Made by a program: the position numbers and the translations under genes. Under the pieces are notes generated by a model, which worked only from the letters and a program-made list of their open reading frames with translations, made no database searches and was not told where the DNA came from. From Salinarimonas sp052380005 (GTDB lineage Bacteria; Pseudomonadota; Alphaproteobacteria; Rhizobiales; Beijerinckiaceae), in assembly GCA_052380005.1 (NCBI GenBank), contig JBQTCJ010000066.1: DNA of 25,796 bases; one strand, given 5' to 3'. Numbering within the stretch: position 1 is the first letter of the stretch; every line of letters begins with the position of its first letter. Shown piece after piece: positions 20,063 through 25,796 of the stretch.

Positions 20063-20145
20063 CGGGGCGCCCTCGCCGGCGGGCGCGGACGATCAGCACC
20101 CTGCCGACGTACGGTGCGCGCCGACGCTTGCGCGCGGCTTGCGAT

Positions 20146-20164
20146 CGCGTCGGGTCCCGACGCG
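20146..20164 (-). terminator. Perfect hairpin after lutC
   Basis: CGCGTCGGG / CCCGACGCG about a single central base: in RNA a 7-bp stem with a 5-base loop, ten bases past the lutC stop on the minus strand. There is no T-run behind it. It could end the lut transcript or limit read-through into the PilZ gene. Confidence 0.45.
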
Positions 20165-20174
20165 CGGCGCCGGC

Positions 20175-20870
20175 TCAGGACGCCGCCGTGCTCTCCCTGC
20201 CGCCGACGACGACGATGTGCAGGCGGCGTGGGCCGTGGGCGCCGAGGAACATGGTCTGCTCGATGTCGGCGGAGCGCGAGGGGCCGGTGACCCAGTTCAC
20301 CGTGCGCGGCAGCACGCCCTTGCCGAAGCGCTCGCGCAGGCGCCCCCAGAGGCTCTCGTAGTCGCCCACGATGTCGGCGGCATCCACCACGATCACGTGG
20401 TTGTCCGGCAGGAAGTTGAGCGTCGAGGGATTCTGCGGCCCCGAGACGAGGGCGCAGGTGCCGGTCTCGGCGACGCCGGCCTCGGCGTGGCTCACCGCGT
20501 TGAGGTCGCTCCCGTCGCTCGGACCCGCGTCGATCGCGAGCGGCGTCTCGCCCCACGGCATCGCCGAGAGCCGCGGGTCGGCGCCCATGCGCAGCGTGGC
20601 GGCGAGGTTGTGGGCGCGCAGCCACTGCGCGATCGCGGCGGGAACCGCGTCGGGCGCGTCGACCTCGCTCACGGTGGCGAGCGCCGCCTCGGCCTGGGCG
20701 ATGAACAGCTCGATGCGCGCGCGTCCGGTCACCGCTCCCCGGGCGGGGACGACGCCGGCGGGCGCGCGGGCGATGCGCTCCTCGACGATCGAGCGGCGCG
20801 GGCGCTCGCGCCCGGTGACGCCGAGCGAGCGGCGGATGGAGGCGAAGATCTCGTCGCGGGCGGTGCTCAT
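20175..20870 (-). CDS. lutC: Lactate utilization protein C (LutC/YkgG, DUF162)
   Basis: A 231-residue subunit of the iron-sulfur L-lactate dehydrogenase complex (LutABC), which oxidises L-lactate to pyruvate at the cytoplasmic face. The DUF162/LUD core is clear: AVSHAEAGVAETGTCALVSG and PSTLNFLPDNHVIVVDAADIVGDYESLW in the middle, then NWVTGPSRSADIEQTMFLGAHGP near the C-terminus. The N-terminus MSTARDEIFASIRRSLG is typical. It lies 10 bases downstream of lutB, so the two are an operon. LutC lacks Fe-S clusters; its exact part in catalysis is not settled. The substrate could also be another 2-hydroxy acid in this organism. Confidence 0.92.
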   Translation of the reverse strand: MSTARDEIFASIRRSLGVTGRERPRRSIVEERIARAPAGVVPARGAVTGRARIELFIAQAEAALATVSEVDAPDAVPAAIAQWLRAHNLAATLRMGADPRLSAMPWGETPLAIDAGPSDGSDLNAVSHAEAGVAETGTCALVSGPQNPSTLNFLPDNHVIVVDAADIVGDYESLWGRLRERFGKGVLPRTVNWVTGPSRSADIEQTMFLGAHGPRRLHIVVVGGRESTAAS

Positions 20871-20880
20871 GGCGTTCTCC

Positions 20881-22350
20881 TCACGCCGCGGTCTTCACGG
20901 CGGGCCGTGCCGCCTTGCCCGCCCGCTCGCGGGCGAAGCGCTCCTGGAAGGTGCCGCCCTGGGGAGCGGGGAAGTCGCGATGCTCCGTCCAGCCTCCGGC
21001 GAAGGGCAGCCGGGCGAAGCGGCCCTTGGCCCCGCCCTTCTTGCGCGCCACGAAGGCGAGGAGGTTCATGCCCAACCGCGTGGCCAGCCGGTATAGCGCC
21101 GGGCGCCTGGCGAAGAAGGCCCACGCCGCGATGCCGGAGCGGACGGTGGCGGGCGAGAGATGGCGCTCGAACTCGCGCTCGCGCCAGTGCCGCATCAGCT
21201 TCGGCAGCGGAATGCGCACGGGGCAGACGCTCTCGCAGCGCCCGCAGAACGTCGAGGCATTCGGAAGATGCCCGCCCTTGTCGACGCCGATGAGCGACGG
21301 TGTCAGCACGGCACCCATCGGTCCGGGATAGACCCAGCCGTAGGCATGGCCGCCGACGGCGTGGTAGACCGGGCAGTGGTTCATGCAAGCGCCGCATCGA
21401 ATACAGCGCAGCATGTCCTCGAACTCGGTACCCAGCATGGACGAGCGGCCGTTGTCGATCAGCACGACGTGGTAGCTCTCCGGCCCGTCGAGGTCCTCGG
21501 GGCGGCGGGGGCCGGTGGTGAAGGTGGTGTAGACGGACAGCTCCTGGCCGGTGGCGGAGCGGGCCAGCACGCGCAGGAGCTGGGCGGCGTCCTCGAGCGT
21601 GGGCACCAGCTTCTCGATCGAGGCGAGCACGACGTGGGTCTTCGGCAGGATCTGGGTGAGGTCGCCGTTGCCCTCGTTGGTCACGATGATCGAGGTGCCG
21701 GTCTCGGCCACGAGGAAGTTCGCCCCGGTGATGCCGACGTCGGCGGCGAGGAAGCGCTCGCGCAGCACGCCGCGCGCCTCGGTCAGCAGGTTCACCGGCT
21801 CGGAGAGGTCGCGCTTCGCGTCGAGATGGGTGTGGGCGCGGCGGAAGTCCTCCTCGACCTGCGAGGCGTTGACGTGCACGGCGGGCGCGATGATGTGCGA
21901 GGGCGTCTCGTGGCGCAGCTGGATGATGTACTCGCCGAGATCCGTCTCCACCGGCTCGATGCCCGCCGCGGCGAGGTGGTCGTTGAGCCCGATCTCCTCG
22001 GAGATCATCGACTTGCCCTTGGTGACGGTGCGCGCGCCCTTCTCCCGGCAGATGTCGGTGACGATGGCCCGCGCCTCCGCCGCGTCCCGCGCGAAGTGCA
22101 CCACCCCGCCCGACGCCTCCACCTTGGCGACGTAGGCCTCGAGGTAGAGGTCGAGATGGGCGAGCACGTGATCCTTGATGTCGCGCGCGGAATCCCGCAG
22201 CGCCTCGAACTCCGGCAGCTTCCCCGCCGCCTTCGCCCGCTTCTCGATGAACCCCACCCGCACGTTCGAGAGCGCCCGCTGCAGCTGGACATCGTGCAGC
22301 GCCGCGTGGGCGTTGTCCTTGAATTGGGGGGAGGTGGACGGGTGGGACAT
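20881..22350 (-). CDS. lutB: Lactate utilization iron-sulfur protein B (LutB/YkgF)
   Basis: A 489-residue iron-sulfur subunit of the LutABC L-lactate dehydrogenase. The LUD domain (about 75-310) contains TKGKSMISEEIGLN and GITGANFLVAETGTSIIVTN. A ferredoxin-like part follows: CIRCGACMNHCP (C316, C319, C322, C326) and CGRCESVCP (C369, C372, C376), as expected for two 4Fe-4S clusters. The start MSHPSTSPQFKDNAHAALHD at 22350 matches family N-termini; the frame runs on upstream into the C-rich leader but without a better start. LutA is normally encoded beside lutBC, but here the neighbouring upstream gene is an unrelated ATPase. Whether lutA is elsewhere cannot be seen. Confidence 0.93.
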   Translation of the reverse strand: MSHPSTSPQFKDNAHAALHDVQLQRALSNVRVGFIEKRAKAAGKLPEFEALRDSARDIKDHVLAHLDLYLEAYVAKVEASGGVVHFARDAAEARAIVTDICREKGARTVTKGKSMISEEIGLNDHLAAAGIEPVETDLGEYIIQLRHETPSHIIAPAVHVNASQVEEDFRRAHTHLDAKRDLSEPVNLLTEARGVLRERFLAADVGITGANFLVAETGTSIIVTNEGNGDLTQILPKTHVVLASIEKLVPTLEDAAQLLRVLARSATGQELSVYTTFTTGPRRPEDLDGPESYHVVLIDNGRSSMLGTEFEDMLRCIRCGACMNHCPVYHAVGGHAYGWVYPGPMGAVLTPSLIGVDKGGHLPNASTFCGRCESVCPVRIPLPKLMRHWREREFERHLSPATVRSGIAAWAFFARRPALYRLATRLGMNLLAFVARKKGGAKGRFARLPFAGGWTEHRDFPAPQGGTFQERFARERAGKAARPAVKTAA

Positions 22351-22453
22351 GCGGGCGGGCTCCCGGGGCGGGCGGGTGGTGGAGGGAGTTGTAGCGGGGG
22401 AACGGGGGGATGGCGAGGGGGTGGCGGGGGGCGTGGGGTCGCGGGGGGCTGCG
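22351..22453. other. Short junction between ATPase gene and lutB, strongly purine-skewed
   Basis: These 103 bases on the plus strand are almost all G with few C and A. They are both the 3' flank of the ATPase gene and the 5' leader of lutB. No promoter or ribosome site is evident in it; the strand carrying the lutB message is C-rich. Confidence 0.5.
22396..22448 (+). other. Predicted G-quadruplex motif (six G-tracts)
   Basis: Six runs of 4-6 G are at 22396-22400, 22404-22409, 22417-22421, 22426-22431, 22435-22438 and 22443-22448. The loops are 3, 7, 4, 3 and 4 bases. This more than meets the G3+N1-7 four-tract rule. It lies on the template strand of the lutB leader, so it could stall the polymerase; the opposite strand could form an i-motif. 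Confidence 0.6.
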
Positions 22454-25180
22454 TCACGCGATCTCGCGGCTGTCGCTGGCGCCGGATTGGGCGAAGGCGA
22501 GAGTGTGCCGCCCGGCGAGCTCCTGAATTTCGAGCACGTGCGGCATGCGCAAAGCGATCCTGCGGAGCTGGGCGCGCCATCGGGCGAGGCCGGGTCCGTC
22601 GACATGATTGATGGCGTTGGCCGCGCCAATCGCGCCGTTAAGCTGGACCGCGGCGTCTTCCGCCCAGCGCGGATCGTCCACGAGCGCGACGAGCCGGCTT
22701 CCCCATCGCTCCAGCCCGATGAAGTCCCGCGCCGCGCCATGGTGACCGATGGCGTGGCCCGCGCCTTTCGCGCGCGCGAGCTGCATTGCGGCGTCGTCAA
22801 CCCAGCGCGGATCGTCGGTGAGGACGATCAGTTGTTCCCCCCACCGCTCCAACCCGGCGAAGTCCTGCGCTTGACCATAGTAGATCATTGCGTTGCCCGC
22901 GCCTTTCGCGCGCTCGAACTGGATCGCTGCGTCGTTCACCCAACGCGCATTCTCGGCGAGAGCGACGAGCCGTGCACCCCACCGCTCCAGCCCGGCGAAG
23001 TCCTGCGCGCGACCATAATCGACAATAGAGTTAAACGCGCCCGTCGCGCAGAGAAGTTGTAAAGTAGCGTCGTCCGCCCAGCGCGGATGCTCGGCGAGGG
23101 CGACGAGTCGTGCACCCCATCGCTCAAGCCCGGCGAAGTCCTTGGCGTCACCATACTGGGACATGGCGTTCACCGCGCCTTTCGCACGCTCGAGCTGGAT
23201 CACAGCGTCGTCAACCCAGCGCGGATCGTCGGCGAGTTCGGCGAGCCGTGCACCCCACCGCTCCAGCCCGGCGAAGTCCCGGGCGTTACCATAGTGGAAA
23301 ATGGCGTTGACCGCGGCCATAGCGCCACGGAGTTGGATCACGGCGTCGTCAACCCAGCGCGGATCGTCGACCAAGCCGACCAGCTGTTCCCCCCATCGCT
23401 CCAGCCCGGCGAAGTCCTTGGTGTTACCATACTGGGACATGGCGTTGACCGCTCCCATCGCGCCATGGAGCTGGATCGCGGCGTCGTCCACCCATCGCGG
23501 ATTGTTGGCAAGGCCGACGAGCCGTGCCCCCCACCGCTCCACCCCAGTGAAGTCCTGGGCCATACCAAAGTGGTAAATGGCGTTGACCGCGCCCATCGCG
23601 CCACGGAGCTGGATCGCGGCGTCGTCAACCCAGCGGGAATTGTCGACGAGGTCGACCAGTTGCTCCCCCCACCGCTCCAGCTTGGCGAACTCCTGCGCTT
23701 GACCACAGTGGAGGATCGCTGTGACCGCGCCCCCAGCGAATAATGCCTGCAGCGTTCGGTCGGCTGGTCGTCCGTTCGCCAGCGCGGACAACTCGGCGAC
23801 AGCGCGATCAGTTTCGGCCGACAGCACTCCGTCTTGGACCAAACGTGCCAATATGCGCTCGGCCCGCTGATGCGCGGCCTGCGCCCGCTCCGGCGCGCAT
23901 GCGTCGAAGGCGGCCTGCATCGCCTCACAAAGGGCGCCGTCTTCGGGGCGACGGGCGAAACCAAGCCAGAGCTGCCGCAGGCGGGCCTCTACGCCGGCGG
24001 CGTTCGCCGCCACTGCTGCCGCGAGAAGCGAGCGCCAGTCGTCCTCGTCGCACTCGCGCGCCCAGCGCAGCAGTACCTCGTTCGCCAGCGGCTCGGGCGC
24101 GATCGCCGGCATGCGCCGCTTCAGGTCCTGATCCGGGACGCCCTCGTGCAGCCGCGCGCGCACGGCGAGGCGCGGGATGGCGCCGTGCCGGCGCGCCTCG
24201 GCGAGCGGGAGGGGGCCCGCGAGCGCCGCGAAGGCCAGGTAGCGCAGGTCCTCGGCCGAAGCGGCGGCCACGCGCTCGCCCGCTCGCACGCTGATGGTGC
24301 GCCGAGGATCGGGTCCGAGCAGGACCAGGAGCGGTCGTCCCTCGGCCGCCGCCACCTCGTTCGGCGTGCGTTCGGGGGCGATCCGGTGCAGCTCGCCCTC
24401 GCCGAGCGGCGTCAGCCTCGCCCCGGGGTGGAAGGCATCGCGGATGCGCTCGTCGCGGGCGGCGTCCCGCGAGACTTCGAGATCGAGCGAGAGCTGATCG
24501 ACGAGGAGGACGCGGACCTGCCCCGTCGTCGCGAGCAGGGCGTTCAGCTTCGCGGCGAGATCGGGATCGCGCGTCGCCTCGTCGATCACGATCGCGGTCT
24601 TTTGGCGCAGGCGCGTCCGCGCGATCGCGCGCACGTCGCCGTCGAGCAGGCCGGCGTCCCATCCCTTGCTCTCGAGATAGGACAGCCACTCCATGGCGAG
24701 CTTCGTCTTGCCCACGCCCATGACGCCGACGAGCTCGGTCCACCGCGGCCCGTCTCCCGATGCGGAGCCGGCGAAGCGCTTGAGCGCGGACAGCTCCGCG
24801 TCGCGCCCGACCAGCGGACGCGGATGCTCCGGGTGGTCGGGCGGGACGTCGGGGCGCCATCGCACCGGCTTCAGGATGGGCGGCCGGACGGGCCAGACGC
24901 GGTCGACGATAGCGCGACCGAACGGAGTCGACAGAACGACCGCCGCCCATGCGAAGACGGCGACGCCGAAATGCGCGGCCATTTCGAGAGGCGTCGTGAG
25001 CCCGAGGTAGTCGCGGACGACGTGGAACGCGGGCGTCAGCGCCGCGACGACGGCGGCGACGACACCCGGGACGACGTCGAGAAAGTAGGCCGCTCCGGCG
25101 ACGGCACCCGCGAGCAGCGCGATGATCGCGGCGCGGACGAAGACCGGAAGGGTCCGGCGGGGGAACGTCGATCGTCGCAT
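22454..25180 (-). CDS. Membrane-anchored STAND-like P-loop ATPase with seven 46-residue C-terminal repeats
   Basis: I do not recognise a named family. The start at 25180 (MRRSTFPRRT...) gives 908 residues. Helices at about 13-48 (one or two segments) and 68-88 anchor it in the membrane. The ATPase region begins LVGRDAEL (123-130), with Walker A GVMGVGKT at 152-159 (K158), Walker B AIVIDEA at 196-202 (D200, E201) and a possible sensor strand VRVLLVDQ (222-229). GRPLLVLL at 281-288 resembles the GxP motif of STAND ATPases. A helical region (about 300-470) follows. Seven 46-residue repeats occupy 516-837, with a half repeat before (475-515) and a decayed one after. Each looks like two helices: a RWVDDAAIQL helix and a DFAGLERWGARLVALADDP helix. 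No effector enzyme domain is seen. A sensory or defence switch is inferred. Confidence 0.82.
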   Translation of the reverse strand: MRRSTFPRRTLPVFVRAAIIALLAGAVAGAAYFLDVVPGVVAAVVAALTPAFHVVRDYLGLTTPLEMAAHFGVAVFAWAAVVLSTPFGRAIVDRVWPVRPPILKPVRWRPDVPPDHPEHPRPLVGRDAELSALKRFAGSASGDGPRWTELVGVMGVGKTKLAMEWLSYLESKGWDAGLLDGDVRAIARTRLRQKTAIVIDEATRDPDLAAKLNALLATTGQVRVLLVDQLSLDLEVSRDAARDERIRDAFHPGARLTPLGEGELHRIAPERTPNEVAAAEGRPLLVLLGPDPRRTISVRAGERVAAASAEDLRYLAFAALAGPLPLAEARRHGAIPRLAVRARLHEGVPDQDLKRRMPAIAPEPLANEVLLRWARECDEDDWRSLLAAAVAANAAGVEARLRQLWLGFARRPEDGALCEAMQAAFDACAPERAQAAHQRAERILARLVQDGVLSAETDRAVAELSALANGRPADRTLQALFAGGAVTAILHCGQAQEFAKLERWGEQLVDLVDNSRWVDDAAIQLRGAMGAVNAIYHFGMAQDFTGVERWGARLVGLANNPRWVDDAAIQLHGAMGAVNAMSQYGNTKDFAGLERWGEQLVGLVDDPRWVDDAVIQLRGAMAAVNAIFHYGNARDFAGLERWGARLAELADDPRWVDDAVIQLERAKGAVNAMSQYGDAKDFAGLERWGARLVALAEHPRWADDATLQLLCATGAFNSIVDYGRAQDFAGLERWGARLVALAENARWVNDAAIQFERAKGAGNAMIYYGQAQDFAGLERWGEQLIVLTDDPRWVDDAAMQLARAKGAGHAIGHHGAARDFIGLERWGSRLVALVDDPRWAEDAAVQLNGAIGAANAINHVDGPGLARWRAQLRRIALRMPHVLEIQELAGRHTLAFAQSGASDSREIA
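22670..23635 (-). repeat. Seven tandem 138-bp in-frame repeats within the ATPase gene
   Basis: Seven exact-length units encode residues 516-837; there are no indels between units. The best-conserved DNA is the part encoding DFAGLERWG, which reads GACTTCGCCGGGCTGGAGCG in most copies. Variation concentrates at unit positions 11-12 and 20-28. Units 2 and 4 share AMSQYG, while GEQL replaces GARL in the half unit, unit 2 and unit 6, hinting at block duplication. Confidence 0.85.
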
Positions 25181-25494
25181 CGGCCCGGCTCTGGCGCTGT
25201 GTCGTGCTGCAATCCGGATTGGCGGACGCGGCGAGGATACTACAGGCTGTGGGACGCTGCAGCATCGCGCATTCGCGTGGGAGCGCCGCTCGGCCCCTCT
25301 CCCATTCCAAGCCGAGGATCGAAGCGCACCGCACACGTGGCCCGAGGGGGCGGGAGCGGCGCTCGCCGGGTCGGGCGACGAGGGGGGTGCGGTTCGGACC
25401 GCCGCAGCGCTTCTTCCCTCAGAGTCCCATCCCCCTGGTGGGTCGGGGACCCGTCATCCCCCTGGAGCCGTCGTGCTTCCGCACGCGCCGACGC

Positions 25495-25537
25495 GCGCAG
25501 CGGAGGTCACCGCGCAGCGGCCGAAGCGCAGCGGAGG
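25495..25537. repeat. Three copies of GCGCAGCGG
   Basis: Copies are at 25495-25503, 25512-25520 and 25526-25534; the first and third extend to GCGCAGCGGAGG. Directly after is AGGGC-GAA-GCCCT (25538-25550), a perfect 5-bp hairpin. The set could be remnants of a dispersed intergenic repeat. Confidence 0.4.
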
Positions 25538-25750
25538 AGGGCGAAGCCCTTGACCGCAGCGAGCACGGCGGCACGCTGGCAGCACGTGACGGCGGCCTCT
25601 CGCGCGGTGGCTGGCGGCCCGATCCCGCGCGCTCCGAGACCCGGTCTCTGGCCCGTTGGCGCGGGCCGTCCCCGCCTCAGGGGGGGGGAGCGGCGCTCGC
25701 GTCGTCGGCGGAAGAGCGCCGTGGATGCAGCCCGCCGACGTTGTCCAGCG

Positions 25751-25796
25751 GATAAAGGGTTGACAGATCTGACCGGATGAATGGTTGACAGATCAG
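25751..25796. repeat. Tandem imperfect 25-bp repeat, candidate insertion-sequence end
   Basis: GGTTGACAGATC occurs at 25758-25769 and again at 25783-25794, each preceded by GGATAAAG or GGATGAAT, giving a 25-base period. Read leftward each unit begins GATCTGTCAACC. Repeated TGTCAACC-type units near a terminus resemble multiple terminal repeats of some insertion sequences (IS21-like). No transposase is in the window, so this is tentative. Confidence 0.4.

Larger units (their letters stand above)
25181..25796. other. About 616 bases without a credible gene at the right edge
   Basis: Open frames exist here only because stops are rare; their products are Arg/Pro/Ser-rich and look like nothing. 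The first part should contain the ATPase promoter. Later come short GCGCAGCGG repeats (25495-25537), a small hairpin (25538-25550), a run of nine G near 25681, and the tandem 25-bp repeat at the end. Confidence 0.5.

Noticed and set aside
22670..23635. CRISPR array
   Set aside because: The period is 138 bases, in frame, with conserved coding across the whole unit and no alternation of short repeats and unique spacers.
25204..25755. A gene in the right-hand gap
   Set aside because: The open frames here give Arg/Pro/Ser-rich products with no ribosome site, no domain and no codon bias like neighbouring genes.
23834..25780. 648-codon plus-strand open frame opposite the ATPase gene and running to the window end
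   Set aside because: It has no recognisable motifs, while the minus strand has Walker A and B motifs and membrane segments.

Overview
The window looks like chromosome of a very GC-rich alphaproteobacterium, probably Hyphomicrobiales-like. The signs are an Omp25/Omp31-type barrel protein, TTAA-N7-TTAA (CtrA-type) sites, a Tad-type pilus protein, a DUF2339 membrane protein and strong third-position G/C bias. No tRNA, rRNA, CRISPR array or intact transposase gene was recognised.

Layout. 1-2289 (minus): a DUF2339 membrane protein cut by the window edge, then a UDP-glucuronate 4-epimerase. 2290-2650: a non-coding divergent region with a parS-like palindrome and a DnaA-box match. 2651-6483 (plus): a class A penicillin-binding protein whose stop overlaps the start of an unrecognised exported protein. 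6493-7017 (minus): a small tyrosine/dual-specificity phosphatase. 7313-7984 (plus): an outer-membrane barrel protein with a CtrA-type site upstream and a perfect hairpin terminator downstream. 8112-10125: a divergent pair, a D-alanine-type aminotransferase and a DHDPS-family lyase. 10234-10953: an exported DUF4142-like protein. 10988-16913: a signalling block with a single-domain response regulator, a TadG-like protein, a REC-histidine kinase coupled to it, and a divergent four-part hybrid kinase (HK, degenerate REC, REC, HPt). 16876-19284 (minus): a large MscS-type channel. 19493-20062 (minus): a protein with two PilZ-like domains. 20175-22350 (minus): lutC and lutB, with no lutA directly upstream.

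The most unusual part is the right end. Where lutA might be expected there is instead a 908-residue membrane-anchored STAND-like P-loop ATPase (22454-25180, minus). It ends in seven nearly uniform 46-residue repeats, with degenerate half repeats on each side. It is separated from lutB by a strand with six G-tracts, and beyond its 5' end lie about 600 non-coding bases that finish in a tandem 25-bp repeat resembling an insertion-sequence end. The layout suggests an acquired accessory gene. Switch-like STAND ATPases with a repeat sensor are common in bacterial conflict and signalling systems, so this is the best candidate here for an undescribed system, but its function cannot be read from the sequence.

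Most other genes are envelope and signalling functions (peptidoglycan synthesis, polysaccharide precursor, outer-membrane protein, osmotic channel, c-di-GMP receptor, phosphorelay). They form small separate transcription units rather than one pathway.
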